Positions 15,875-25,171 of a DNA stretch of 64,000 nucleotides are shown piece after piece. Made by a program: the position numbers and the translations under genes. The notes beneath the pieces were generated by a model. That model was not told the origin of the DNA, searched no databases, and saw only the letters and a program-made list of their open reading frames with translations. The stretch lies in the NCBI RefSeq assembly GCF_001307155.1, contig NZ_CP012830.1:4400501-4464500 (forward strand). The letters are read 5' to 3'. This DNA comes from Pseudomonas fluorescens. Lineage in GTDB: Bacteria > Pseudomonadota > Gammaproteobacteria > Pseudomonadales > Pseudomonadaceae. How positions within the stretch are numbered: position 1 is the stretch's first letter; every line of letters begins with the position of its first letter.

Positions 15875-18086
15875 CTTCACGGTAGCGTCCTTGTGCTTTG
15901 AGCGTCAGCACGTTCAAGTCGAGCGGGGCCAGCACTTCATCCAGGGCGTTCATCACCCCTTTGGCCATCTCGCGACTCCCGCACACCAATACGTGGGCAC
16001 CTTTTTCAATCAGGCGACGGAGTGCCAGCGCGTCGGCGATCAGGCGGTCCTGCACATAGCTGCGCTCATGGGTTTGGGAGAAGGCGGCGCGCAACCGGGT
16101 GAGGCGCTGATCCGCCAGATAGCGGTTGAGCTCGGGTTCATAGAGAAAGTCGGACGCCGGGTGACGTCCGCCCCAGTACAAGTGCATGGGCTTCCTGGCT
16201 GTGTTGTTGCGGATAAAACCGGCTAAAGGGCCGATCCCCGTACCGGCACCGATGAGAATCACCGGCTGTTTTCCACGGCCGGGACGAAACTCGGGATTGG
16301 GCTGTATGAAGGCTTCAATCTGTCCTCCCAGCGGCAAATCATGAAGGAACCCGGAACACACGCCGTCGGCGTGTTTACGCACACAGATTTCCAGAACGCC
16401 GTCATCTGATCCGCTGGCCAGTGAGTAGTAGCGCGGCACCCTGGAACCGGGCGGCAGCACGCCAACCAGATCTCCGGCCTGGAACCGGGGTAGGCCACTA
16501 TTGCGTCTGTGTTTGAGCTCGCCCGGCGAGTGAGACGTTGCGGCTGCGTTGAAACGCAGGATCTGGGTGGGAGCGTTCACGTGTTCGCCGTAGTGTGTGC
16601 GATCGATCAACGCCAGGGTCGTGGTTTCCGGCAGCCGTGGGACGTGTACCAGCGTCAGTTCATGGCCCAGCAACCGGCCAACGGCGCTGCCCCAACGGGT
16701 GAACGCCTGGGCGGATTGGCGATTGATGGTTTCAAGTTCCAGCAGCTGCGTCCCGCCTGAAGCCAGCAGAGCCGCCTGAGCGTCCTTGGCAAACTGACAA
16801 AATTTCGGGAACTGCCGATCGCCAAATCCCAGTACGGCAAAACCCAGGCCAGGCTTTAGGCGGGCATTCGCCAGTCGTTTCAAGAATTGCGAGGCCGAGG
16901 CGGGTGCGTCACCGTCGCCGGTCGTGGCGGTCAGGATGAACAGCCGCTGGGCGCTGCGATACTCCACCGCGAGCCGGTTCATGGGCGCGGTATGGACGCG
17001 GTGGCCGGTCTGCTGCAACGCCTCATGCAAGGTGTTGGCAAAGCCCCAGGTGCTGTTGCTTTCGCTGCCGACCAGAATCACTGTGTCGGCGTTTTGAGCG
17101 CCACTGTTGTGGCGGATTTTCGGCTGTGACTGACGACGACGCCACCACAGCAGCGCACCGGTAACGCTCATCAACGGCACGCTGAGCGCGCAAACGCCGA
17201 GGAACAGGCCCAGCCACCAGAGGTTTTCGCCGGTGTGCAGCTGGTAGATGAATTCGTAGGCATTACGCATGGAGTCGTGGGGCACGTAAGACAACAGCGC
17301 TCCATTGGTGGGGTCGACATAGCCGTCGCCCTGCGCAGTACGCAACGAAAAGAAATCCTCGGGATCGCCGACGCTGGGATAGGCCAGCTCGCGCAGGTCG
17401 TTCAGGTCAGTCGCCAGCAGTGCTGGCAAGGTTGCGACCGGTGCTGCCGTGCCGCTGCTGAGCGTGCTCGGAAATACCGGCTCGCGTTGCGTCCCGTCCG
17501 GGATCAGGCCGAAGGTGGTGGCCGACATGTACAGCCCGGTCAACGCGGACAACAGTAAGCCCAGAATCGCCAAACGCCCGACTTCAGCGTGCCAGCGCTG
17601 ATTGAAACTGCCGCGCAGTGGCCGCATCACGCGCCGCCAGCCGCCCAGGCGCTGTGCCAGCAGCGCAGCCCCGGAAATCGACAGTATCAGGATGAACAGC
17701 GCGCCGATGCCGGCTGCCGCATGCCCCGGTGTGCCTGACAGCAATGACCGGTGCAGGTCTTTGACCCAGCGGGTGAACGCCGAGGGCGTATAGCTCGCAA
17801 CACCTGCTCCGGTCAGCGGGTCGACGCGCTCGGCGCCGGTCTGGCCGTCCTGGGTGAAATACACGATGACTGAACCCGAGGCGGTACGGCGGATTTTTTC
17901 GACCCCGGGGTAGTGGTTCGCCACTCGACCGGCCAACTCGGCAACGTTCACCTGACCGGATGCCGGTACTGTCGCGCTCAGTCTTTCCAGGGCCGGATTG
18001 ATCGACAGGATCGCACCGCTGATCGCCAGCAGCATGACCAGCAGGGCCGCGACGAGGCCGGGCAGTGAGTGAAACTGGCGTAGCAT
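15864..18086 (-). CDS. PepSY membrane domain fused to flavodoxin and ferredoxin-NADP reductase modules
   Basis: The 740-aa fusion starts at an ATG with GGAGG upstream. Residues 1-320 form a PepSY-type membrane part with four main helices and conserved His residues that could hold heme (H6, H111, H165, H284). Residues about 335-475 are a flavodoxin-like FMN domain with TATTGDGDAP and LGFGDRQFPKFC. Residues about 500-740 are an FNR domain with RYYSLAS (552-558), GAGTGIGPLAGF (613-624), VCGSREMAKGV and a terminal aromatic residue. It should move electrons from cytosolic NADPH through flavins across the membrane to periplasmic partners. It is encoded between DUF2271 and apbE in one operon. Confidence 0.9.
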   Translation of the reverse strand: MLRQFHSLPGLVAALLVMLLAISGAILSINPALERLSATVPASGQVNVAELAGRVANHYPGVEKIRRTASGSVIVYFTQDGQTGAERVDPLTGAGVASYTPSAFTRWVKDLHRSLLSGTPGHAAAGIGALFILILSISGAALLAQRLGGWRRVMRPLRGSFNQRWHAEVGRLAILGLLLSALTGLYMSATTFGLIPDGTQREPVFPSTLSSGTAAPVATLPALLATDLNDLRELAYPSVGDPEDFFSLRTAQGDGYVDPTNGALLSYVPHDSMRNAYEFIYQLHTGENLWWLGLFLGVCALSVPLMSVTGALLWWRRRQSQPKIRHNSGAQNADTVILVGSESNSTWGFANTLHEALQQTGHRVHTAPMNRLAVEYRSAQRLFILTATTGDGDAPASASQFLKRLANARLKPGLGFAVLGFGDRQFPKFCQFAKDAQAALLASGGTQLLELETINRQSAQAFTRWGSAVGRLLGHELTLVHVPRLPETTTLALIDRTHYGEHVNAPTQILRFNAAATSHSPGELKHRRNSGLPRFQAGDLVGVLPPGSRVPRYYSLASGSDDGVLEICVRKHADGVCSGFLHDLPLGGQIEAFIQPNPEFRPGRGKQPVILIGAGTGIGPLAGFIRNNTARKPMHLYWGGRHPASDFLYEPELNRYLADQRLTRLRAAFSQTHERSYVQDRLIADALALRRLIEKGAHVLVCGSREMAKGVMNALDEVLAPLDLNVLTLKAQGRYREDVY

Positions 18087-18111
18087 GGTCAGCCTCCAAG
18101 GGGTGCCGGTG

Positions 18112-18582
18112 TCACATGTCGTAGGTAAAGGACTCGATGTAACCGCTGCCAGTCGAAGGTTTTCCCGCGCCTTGGGTGGTCAATGGCACGGCAATATCGG
18201 AGCGGGCCTCACGTTGATTTTCGACAGCACTGTCGACGCGGATCTGATAGCCGGCATCAATCAGCGTGTCTGCCAGCTCAACACTCACTTTCAGGGTGCG
18301 CCCGCTACCGACACTGGCGCCGCTGACCCCGTCAAACTCGCTGGGGTTCAAGCCGCTGCCACGGGCCCAGTCGGACAAATGCCTGTAGTACTTGGCCTTT
18401 TTGCCGGCCACCCATAGGGTTTTCTGGTATTTACCGTTGGCATCGGTCACGTAAAACGCCAGGTACGCGTCATTGCCGTCGTAATTTTTCAGTCGGGTGG
18501 TCAGGGTGACTTCCCGCGCCTGGGCCAGACCCGGCAGTGCAATGGCGGTGGCGAGACAAATCGCAGCAGTCAGCTTTTTCAT
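18112..18582 (-). CDS. DUF2271 periplasmic protein with flavinylation motif
   Basis: The 156-aa protein starts at the ATG at 18582 and has a signal peptide ending LAQA. The DUF2271 body begins REVTLTTRLKNYDGNDAYLAFYVTD. Residues 84-90 read DGVSGAS, which fits the ApbE target pattern D-x-x-S/T-G-A-S/T, with Ser90 as predicted FMN acceptor. DUF2271 proteins occur with PepSY reductases and ApbE in extracytoplasmic flavin clusters, exactly as here. It is followed after 25 bases by the PepSY-flavodoxin-FNR gene and is probably the periplasmic flavoprotein that receives its electrons. The final electron acceptor is unknown. Confidence 0.87.
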   Translation of the reverse strand: MKKLTAAICLATAIALPGLAQAREVTLTTRLKNYDGNDAYLAFYVTDANGKYQKTLWVAGKKAKYYRHLSDWARGSGLNPSEFDGVSGASVGSGRTLKVSVELADTLIDAGYQIRVDSAVENQREARSDIAVPLTTQGAGKPSTGSGYIESFTYDM

Positions 18583-18639
18583 GGTGGATTTCCCGTTCAA
18601 GCGTTGTGGCTGAATCCTGCGCCTGTAAGCTGACAGCAA

Positions 18640-18657
18640 CCTGAAGGGGAATTCAGG
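18640..18657. promoter_or_regulatory. Palindrome in the divergent promoter region of the flavin operon and two-component system
   Basis: CCTGAA-ggggaa-TTCAGG is a 6-bp perfect inverted repeat midway between the divergent DUF2271 and response-regulator genes. It is a candidate operator for the adjacent OmpR-family regulator or for another repressor. Only the symmetry and location support it. Confidence 0.3.
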
Positions 18658-18715
18658 CCTTTGTCAGGTTCGTCAGCCAAGGTGTTGTACGACGAACCAT
18701 CACAGGAGGGTGGCA

Positions 18716-19375
18716 ATGCGGGTTTTATTGGTTGAGGACGCTGTGGGGCTCGGCGAGGCAGTACGTGAGCAACTCGCGGATGACGGCCACGCGGTGGACT
18801 GGGTGCAGCGCCTCGATCACGCTCAGACCAGCGTGCGAACGACGCGTTACGACCTGATCTTGCTTGACCTGATGCTGCCGGACGGGCGAGGGCTGGATTT
18901 TTTGCGCCAGCAACGCGGGGCGGGGGATGTCACTCCGGTGATTATTCTCACGGCTCGGGACCAGATATCCGATCGCATCGAAGGCCTGAATGCGGGGGCT
19001 GACGACTATCTGGTCAAACCCTTTGATCTCTTCGAGTTGTCCGCCCGAGTTGCGGCGGTGGCGCGGCGCTACAGTGGTAATCCCAATCCGCAGATCAAAG
19101 TGGGCGGGTTGCAGGTCGACATGACCGCTCGCACGGTGCTGCGCGCCGGCATGACGGTGGACCTCACCGCGCGCGAGTGGGCATTGTTCGAAGCCTTCAT
19201 CCAGCGCCCCGGCGCATTGTTATCGAAATCCCAGCTGGAAGATCGCCTGTATGCATTCGGTGCCGAAATTGAAAGCAACACCATCGAGGTCTATATCAGC
19301 CGTCTGCGCAAGAAACTCGGCCGCGAGATGATTGAGACGGTCCGTGGGATGGGCTACCGGTTGATGCCGGAATGA
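18716..19375 (+). CDS. OmpR/PhoB-family response regulator
   Basis: The protein of about 219 aa starts at the ATG at 18716, with AGGAGG ending 6 bases before it; the GTG at 18710 abuts the RBS and is unlikely. The receiver domain has the phosphoacceptor region DLILLDLMLPDGRG, followed by the conserved KPFDLFEL segment. The C-terminal winged helix has YISRLRKKLG and TVRGMGYRL. It resembles the QseB/PmrA subgroup. It overlaps the sensor kinase gene by 4 bases and is divergent from the flavin/PepSY operon, its most likely target. Confidence 0.92.
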   Translation: MRVLLVEDAVGLGEAVREQLADDGHAVDWVQRLDHAQTSVRTTRYDLILLDLMLPDGRGLDFLRQQRGAGDVTPVIILTARDQISDRIEGLNAGADDYLVKPFDLFELSARVAAVARRYSGNPNPQIKVGGLQVDMTARTVLRAGMTVDLTAREWALFEAFIQRPGALLSKSQLEDRLYAFGAEIESNTIEVYISRLRKKLGREMIETVRGMGYRLMPE

Positions 19376-20703
19376 AGCCCGCCTCGAGTCTGCAAAAGCG
19401 CCTGGGGCTGGGGCTGACGCTGGGCATGACCCTGCTTTGGCTGGGGGCGACCGTCGGCGCCTGGGTCGTGGTGCAACACGAATTGAACGAGGCCTTCGAC
19501 AGTGCACTGGAGGAGACGGCACAGCGAATCCTGCCCTTGGCCGTGCTCGAAATCGGCAGCCCTGATGAGCCTCGCCAGGCTCGGCATATTGCACCGCTCA
19601 AAGTGCGCAAGGAATACCTGACGTACCTGGTCCGCGATGCCAGGGGCGAGATACTGATGCAATCTCATGATGCCGACCCTGACATTTTCAATCCGCTGCC
19701 GGTGGAGGGCTTCACGACCACTTCCAGGTACCGTTTGTACGGGACCAGCGCTCCGCGCGAAGGCGTTTTTATCGAGATGGCCGAGCCCTTGGCCCATCGA
19801 CGCGAAGCTGCTCAGGAGGCTTTGCTCGCGTTGCTCCTGCCGTTGCTGGCACTGATTCCGATCAGCTTGCTGGGCACCTGGTTGTTCGTGCACGTCAGCC
19901 TGCGCAGCGTTCGGGCGTACCGCCGGGCCATCGAGACGCGCGGGGTCGGTGACCTGTCCCCGATCAAGGTGGATCGATTGCCTGCGGAAATCGATCCGTT
20001 GGCCGAGGCGGTCAACCATCTGATGGAGCGACTGCGCAAGGCACTGGAGACGGAACGCAGCTTTACCGCCAACAGTGCCCATGAGCTGCGCACCCCGCTG
20101 GCAGCGACGTTGGCACACATTCAGCGGTTACGCCGCGAGGCGCCTGAGGGCCCGCTTCAAGTACGCGCCGCGAAGATCGAGGCGTCTCTCCAGGCGCTGA
20201 CGCGACTCTCGGAAAAGCTGATGCAACTGGCCAAGGCCGAAGGCGGTGGGCTTCTGTCCGAGGTGCCGCAAGACCTCATACCGTTACTGGCGCATGTGGT
20301 CGATGAGTGCAATCACGCAGCCGGCCAGCGGGTTCATCTGGTTCTGCCCGCTGTGCAAAGCGTGCTGTCGGCAATTGATCCTGACGCGTTTGCCATTCTT
20401 GTGCGTAACCTGATCGAGAACGCGATGAAGCACGGCGCGCCGGATCAACCCATTGAGGTGAGCCTTTCCAGTCAGGCACTTTTGAGGGTAGTCAATGCCG
20501 GTCCGGTGGTGCCTGAGCCGATATTGAAACGCCTGACCGAGCGCTTCGTGCGCGGTGAAAGCGGCGCTGAGGGTTCGGGGCTTGGCCTGGCCATCGCGCT
20601 GACGATTGCCCAAGGCGTCAACGCGACGATGACGCTCGTGTCGCCCGCGACGGGTAAACAAGACGGCTTTGAAGTCATCGTGCAGTTTGTTCAGGGGCGC
20701 TAG
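19372..20703 (+). CDS. Sensor histidine kinase of the QseC type
   Basis: The 443-aa protein has two membrane helices (about residues 15-36 and 158-180) flanking a periplasmic sensor region of about 120 residues, a HAMP-like linker, a HisKA dimerisation domain with the phosphorylated His in FTANSAHELRTPLA, and a HATPase_c domain with NLIENAMKHGAP (N box) and GSGLGLAIA (G2 box). It begins by an ATGA overlap with the response regulator stop codon, so the two are translationally coupled. The signal is unknown; by context it may concern redox state or metals in the periplasm. Confidence 0.92.
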   Translation: MKPASSLQKRLGLGLTLGMTLLWLGATVGAWVVVQHELNEAFDSALEETAQRILPLAVLEIGSPDEPRQARHIAPLKVRKEYLTYLVRDARGEILMQSHDADPDIFNPLPVEGFTTTSRYRLYGTSAPREGVFIEMAEPLAHRREAAQEALLALLLPLLALIPISLLGTWLFVHVSLRSVRAYRRAIETRGVGDLSPIKVDRLPAEIDPLAEAVNHLMERLRKALETERSFTANSAHELRTPLAATLAHIQRLRREAPEGPLQVRAAKIEASLQALTRLSEKLMQLAKAEGGGLLSEVPQDLIPLLAHVVDECNHAAGQRVHLVLPAVQSVLSAIDPDAFAILVRNLIENAMKHGAPDQPIEVSLSSQALLRVVNAGPVVPEPILKRLTERFVRGESGAEGSGLGLAIALTIAQGVNATMTLVSPATGKQDGFEVIVQFVQGR

Positions 20704-20825
20704 GGAGAATGGATACACTGGCCGGTCGTGCGGGATCAAAGACACGCCGCACGTCGCTGCAAGCAGGGCTATAATCGCGCCCACGTTTTACTCTTTCACA
20801 ACACCCTCCACCCTACGAGACTGCC

Positions 20826-21335
20826 ATGACTATTTCTCTGTACGCTGCTTCCGTTCCAGTCTTCAAGCAAATGCTCAACGCGTTGAGCGATGTTCTGAAC
20901 AAGGCCGAAGCTCACGCCACCGCCAAAAACATCGACCCGAACGCCTTCCTGCAAGCGCGTCTGTACCCGGACATGTTCCCGCTGGTGCGTCAGGTGCAGA
21001 TCGCCGTCGATTTCGCCAAAGGCGTTTCTGCCCGCCTGGCCGAAATCGAACTGCCGAAGTACGACGACACCGAAGTGACCTTCGCCGAGCTGCAAGCCCT
21101 GATCACCAAGGTGCTGGCCTTCATCGACGGTATCAAGCCTGAGCAAATCAATGGCAAGGAAGGTATCGAGATCGTTACCCGCCCAGGCACCCCGAAAGAA
21201 AAACGCTTCAGTGGCCAGGCTTACCTGCTGACCTACGGCCTGCCGCAGTTCTTCTTCCACGTCACCACCGCCTACGCGATCCTGCGTCACAACGGTGTTG
21301 AAGTCGGCAAGCGCGATTACATGGGCGCGTTCTAA
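20826..21335 (+). CDS. DUF1993 family protein
   Basis: The 169-aa soluble protein matches the DUF1993 family along its full length, with the helical N-terminus SVPVFKQMLNALSDVLNKAE and the conserved LLTYGLPQFFFHVTTAYAILR near the C-terminus. The family is related in fold to DinB-like four-helix bundles, but no reaction is known. A TATAAT hexamer at 20770-20775 lies about 50 bases before the start codon. The gene is separated from the kinase by 122 bases and is followed by a long inverted repeat shared with sstT. Confidence 0.88.
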   Translation: MTISLYAASVPVFKQMLNALSDVLNKAEAHATAKNIDPNAFLQARLYPDMFPLVRQVQIAVDFAKGVSARLAEIELPKYDDTEVTFAELQALITKVLAFIDGIKPEQINGKEGIEIVTRPGTPKEKRFSGQAYLLTYGLPQFFFHVTTAYAILRHNGVEVGKRDYMGAF

Positions 21336-21349
21336 CCCCCCAAAAAAAA

Positions 21350-21415
21350 GTAGGAGCACGGCTTGCCGGCGATGGCGATCTCAAATACGCCATCGCCGGC
21401 AAGCCGTGCTCCTAC
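21350..21415. repeat. Perfect 28-bp inverted repeat (REP-type / bidirectional terminator)
   Basis: The arms at 21350-21377 and 21388-21415 are perfect reverse complements around a 10-base loop, beginning GTAGGAGCACGGCTTGCCGG. It lies between the convergent DUF1993 and sstT genes. The GGAGCA-x-GGCTTGCC core recurs at 46323-46394, so it belongs to a dispersed REP-like family and may also stop transcription from both sides. Confidence 0.8.
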
Positions 21416-21422
21416 AGATGCG

Positions 21423-22655
21423 TTACGCCAGACGCTGAACCTTCTCGTCTTCACCCAAACACGCTGCAGCAGTAAACAGCACGTCGGTGGAGGAGTTCAG
21501 TGCGGTTTCCGCCGAGTCCTGCAACACGCCGATGATGAAGCCGACCGCCACCACTTGCATGGCGATCTCGCTCGGAATGCCAAACAGGCTGCACGCCAGC
21601 GGAATCAACAGCAGCGAACCACCAGCCACACCCGAAGCGCCGCAGGCACAGATCGCCGCGACGACGCTTAGCAGCACGGCTGTCGGGATGTCCACGGCAA
21701 TCCCCAGCGTGTGCACCGCCGCCAGGGTCAGTACCGTGATGGTGATCGCCGCACCGGCCATGTTGATGGTCGCGCCCAGCGGGATCGATACCGAGTAAGT
21801 GTCTTCATGCAGGCCCAAGCGCTTGCTCAGTTCCAGATTGACCGGAATGTTCGCCGCCGAACTGCGGGTGAAGAACGCGGTGATTCCGCTTTCCCGCAGG
21901 CAGGTCAGCACCAGCGGGTAAGGGTTGCGGCGCAGCTTCCAATAGACGATGGCCGGGTTCATCACCAGCGCCACGAACAGCATGCAACCCAGCAGTACGG
22001 CCAGCAGATGCAGGTAACCGATCAGTGCGCCGAAGCCCGAGGTGGCCAGCGTGGAGGCGACCAGGCCGAAGATCCCCAGCGGAGCAAAACGAATCACCAG
22101 GCGCACGATCAGCGTGACACCGTTGGACAGGTCGCCGAGTACGGTGCGGGTGGTTTCGCCGGCATGGCGGATCGCAATGCCCATGCCGATTGCCCAGGCC
22201 AGAATACCGATGAAATTGGCGTTCATCAGTGCACTGATCGGGTTGTCGACCACGCTCAGCAGCAGGCTTTGCAAGACTTCGGAGATTCCGCCGGGCGCGC
22301 TGATCGCCACGTCGTGGGTGGACAGCACCAGGCTCGAAGGGAACAGGCTGCTGGCCACCACTGCCACTACGGCTGCGGCAAAGGTGCCCAGCAGATACAG
22401 GAACAGAATCGGCTTGATATGGGTTTCCTGACCGTGTTTGTGGTTGGCGATCGAGGCCATCACCAGCACGAACACCAGAATCGGTGCGACGGCTTTCAGT
22501 GCCGAGACAAACACTTTGCCGATGAATGCGGTGGATTTCGCCACCTCAGGCGCAAACAGCGCCAAGGCAATGCCGACGATCAGGCCAATGACGATTTGCG
22601 TGACCAGGCTGGTGTGTTTGAGTCTTTGCAAAAGAGTAGGCGGAGCAGCAGTCAT
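21423..22655 (-). CDS. sstT: Serine/threonine:Na+ symporter SstT
   Basis: Starting at the ATG at 22655 the protein has 410 aa, close to the 414 aa of E. coli SstT. It belongs to the dicarboxylate/amino acid:cation symporter (DAACS) family, with about eight membrane helices and the re-entrant loop motifs FFTRSSAANIPVNLEL and IPLGATINMAGAAITITV. It takes up serine and threonine with sodium. The reading frame is open further upstream, but that part is hydrophilic and has no family match. Confidence 0.93.
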   Translation of the reverse strand: MTAAPPTLLQRLKHTSLVTQIVIGLIVGIALALFAPEVAKSTAFIGKVFVSALKAVAPILVFVLVMASIANHKHGQETHIKPILFLYLLGTFAAAVVAVVASSLFPSSLVLSTHDVAISAPGGISEVLQSLLLSVVDNPISALMNANFIGILAWAIGMGIAIRHAGETTRTVLGDLSNGVTLIVRLVIRFAPLGIFGLVASTLATSGFGALIGYLHLLAVLLGCMLFVALVMNPAIVYWKLRRNPYPLVLTCLRESGITAFFTRSSAANIPVNLELSKRLGLHEDTYSVSIPLGATINMAGAAITITVLTLAAVHTLGIAVDIPTAVLLSVVAAICACGASGVAGGSLLLIPLACSLFGIPSEIAMQVVAVGFIIGVLQDSAETALNSSTDVLFTAAACLGEDEKVQRLA

Positions 22656-22980
22656 AGCGGTATCTCTGATTTTTTTAAGGTGCCGTGAATCGAGAAACCC
22701 GGTCAGCAACAAACGGGCAGGCTGACCGGGCAAGCGCACATTGCGTCATCTGCGTTGGCGGGTGAGCAAGGTTGAATTTTTTTGCGGGCGCGGACTTTAT
22801 CACAGCGTAGTCGCGATCCTTCAGACCTGTGACGATCTGCCACCCGAGTGTTTAAGAGGATGTGTCAGGTTTGCGCCAGCGCTGTCGGACACACTCTGTT
22901 AAGCTTCGCCATCCACTTTTTCATCTCCCCTCAGTGAGCCCTTGGGCTGTCGCTGGCGTTGTCGTTTTCTGGAGTTACCC
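22656..22980. other. Divergent intergenic region between sstT and MFS gene
   Basis: These 325 bases separate two divergent transporter genes and must hold both promoters. No gene, strong palindrome or clear consensus promoter was recognised. Confidence 0.5.
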
Positions 22981-24135
22981 ATGCTGTTGCCCATCCTGTT
23001 GTTGTCAGCCGCCGGTTTCACCGTGCTGACCACAGAATTCATCATTGTCGGTCTGTTACCGTCGATCGCTCGCGACCTCGATGTCAGCGTTTCCCAGGCT
23101 GGACTGCTGGTGACCTTGTTCGCGTTTACCGTCGCCGCCTTCGGACCCTTCCTGACCGCGTATTTCGCGCGTTTTGAACGTCGGCGTCTGTTTATCAGCG
23201 TGCTGATCATGTTCGGGCTGGCGAACACCCTGGCGGCCATGGCGCCGAACATTGGCGTGATGGCCGTCGCGCGGCTGATACCGGCGCTGGGTTTACCGGT
23301 GTTCTGGGCGCTGGCCAGTGAAACGGCGGTGGACATCGTCGGGCCGGACTATGCGGGGCGGGCGATTGCCAAGATCGGATTCGGGATTGTCTGCGCGACC
23401 GTGTTCGGGATCCCCGTCGGCACGTTGATTTCCGATGCGTTCGGCTGGCGCACGGCGTTCGGCATTCTCGCGGTCATTGCCTTGGCCAAGGCGCTGCTGC
23501 TGTTTATCTATTTGCCGAAAACCAACCTGCACAACCAGCAGGTGAGCTTGCGTTCACAGTTCAAGATTTTGCGCAGCCCACTGATGCAAGGGCACGTGCT
23601 GTTGTCGATTCTGGTCTTCAGCGGGATGTTTACCGCTTACACCTACCTGGCCGACATCCTTGAGCGGTTGGCCGGTTTCAACGGCACTGTGGTCGGCTGG
23701 TGTCTGATGGGCTTTGGTGCGGTCGGGCTGATCGGCAACTCGCTGGGCGGGCGCATGGTCGATCGCCATCCGTTGATCGCGTCGATGGTGTTCTGTGGCT
23801 TCATGATCGGCGGCATGGTGGCGCTGGTGCCAAGTATTCATTCGACGCTGGGACTGGCGGCGGCGATGGGCGTCTGGGGCGTGACCCAGGCCGCGTTGTT
23901 CCTGGTCAGCCACGTGCGCTTGATGAAAGCCGCCCCGCAGGCGCCAGCCTTTGCTGCGTCGCTGAACATCGCCGGGGCCAATCTGGGGATTGGCTTGGGG
24001 GCGATGGTCGGTGGGCACGTGATCGACACCTTGGGCCTGGGCAGCCTGGGGTTTGCGGCGGCCGGTTTTATCCTGGTGTCGATTGTATTGGCCTTGTTGC
24101 TGATGAAGGTCAAAGCCCCAGCCGTCTGCGCCTGA
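22981..24135 (+). CDS. MFS transporter of the DHA1/AraJ-NepI type
   Basis: The 384-aa protein starts at the ATG at 22981, with CTGGAG 7 bases upstream; the frame also runs back to a TTG at 22942 but that part is not membrane-like. It has twelve predicted helices. The first reads LLLSAAGFTVLTTEFIIVGLLPSIARDLDVS, as in drug, arabinose or nucleoside exporters of the DHA1 group, and the loop 2-3 region is FARFERRRLF. It is likely a proton-driven efflux protein; the substrate cannot be assigned. Its 3' end converges on nhaR with a 4-base gap. Confidence 0.85.
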   Translation: MLLPILLLSAAGFTVLTTEFIIVGLLPSIARDLDVSVSQAGLLVTLFAFTVAAFGPFLTAYFARFERRRLFISVLIMFGLANTLAAMAPNIGVMAVARLIPALGLPVFWALASETAVDIVGPDYAGRAIAKIGFGIVCATVFGIPVGTLISDAFGWRTAFGILAVIALAKALLLFIYLPKTNLHNQQVSLRSQFKILRSPLMQGHVLLSILVFSGMFTAYTYLADILERLAGFNGTVVGWCLMGFGAVGLIGNSLGGRMVDRHPLIASMVFCGFMIGGMVALVPSIHSTLGLAAAMGVWGVTQAALFLVSHVRLMKAAPQAPAFAASLNIAGANLGIGLGAMVGGHVIDTLGLGSLGFAAAGFILVSIVLALLLMKVKAPAVCA

Positions 24136-24139
24136 GGCT

Positions 24140-25039
24140 TCAAAGCGCGGTAAACAGCTCGCGGCGGGCTCCTTCGGTAATTGCGACAATGCCGGGGTGC
24201 TTGACCTTGCGCTCGACCGAGATCGCGTAAAACGACTCGGTCACCGCATCGGTCTGCCCGATCAACTCAACGCCGCATTGGCGTCTCACCTCGTCGGCAA
24301 TCACGCTCGGGCCGATGAAAATCCCGCTGCCGGATTGGCCGAACGCCTGCATCAAGGCACTGTCATCAAACTCACCGACAATGCGTGGCTGAATCTGCTG
24401 TTCGGCGAACCAGCGCTGCAAGCGGCTGCGTACCACGGTTTCCTGCCCTGGAATCAACAGGGGCGCACCGTGCAGGCCGCGCGGGAAGTCTTTGCCATAG
24501 CGTTGTGCCAATTCGGTGGTGGCGAAAAAACTGATGCCGCATTCGCCGAGTTTCTGGCTGTAACCCTTGATGTCCAGGTGCGACGGCATTGGACTGTCGG
24601 AGATCACCAGGTCCAGCCGCTGAATGGCCAGATCAGCCAGCAAGCGCTCCAGTTTGTCCTCGCGACAGGTGATGCGTAGCGGCTCAGTCAGCTCCATGGT
24701 CGGTGCAATCAGGCGATAGACGATGGATTTGGGCACCACATCGGCGACGCCCACCCGGAACAGAATCTGCTGTTCATTGGGCTGCGCCCGAAGCATGGCC
24801 TCCAGCTCGCCACCCAGCTGAAACATCTGCTCGGCGTACGGCAGTGTCTGCCGTCCGGCCTCGGTCAGTTCAAGTTGCCGGCCAACCCGTTGAAACAGCT
24901 CTATCCCATAGGTTTGTTCGAGCAGACTGATCTGCCCGCTGATGGTCTGCGGAGTCAGGTTCAATTGCTCGCAGGCACGCACGATGCTGCCGGTTTTGGC
25001 CACGACCCAGAAGTAATGCAATTGCCGATAATTGAGCAT
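24140..25039 (-). CDS. nhaR: LysR-family regulator NhaR
   Basis: The 299-aa LysR regulator opens MLNYRQLHYFWVVAKTGSIV, the typical NhaR N-terminus, with a winged helix-turn-helix in residues 1-60 and a LysR substrate-binding domain after about residue 90. In E. coli NhaR activates the Na+/H+ antiporter nhaA in response to sodium. No nhaA is present within the window, so it presumably acts on a distant gene or on the convergent or downstream transporters. The assignment rests on overall similarity to the NhaR subgroup rather than on context. Confidence 0.85.
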   Translation of the reverse strand: MLNYRQLHYFWVVAKTGSIVRACEQLNLTPQTISGQISLLEQTYGIELFQRVGRQLELTEAGRQTLPYAEQMFQLGGELEAMLRAQPNEQQILFRVGVADVVPKSIVYRLIAPTMELTEPLRITCREDKLERLLADLAIQRLDLVISDSPMPSHLDIKGYSQKLGECGISFFATTELAQRYGKDFPRGLHGAPLLIPGQETVVRSRLQRWFAEQQIQPRIVGEFDDSALMQAFGQSGSGIFIGPSVIADEVRRQCGVELIGQTDAVTESFYAISVERKVKHPGIVAITEGARRELFTAL

Positions 25040-25171
25040 GCGCTTTGCCGATTCGGAAAAACCGAAGTATAGCTGCTAAAAATACGAATTTTCCTGAAGT
25101 GTTTGCCTCCTTAGAATGCCTCGCTATCGACGGGCCACTCCCTTGGTCAAGTTCGCTCTATCGAGGAAAGC

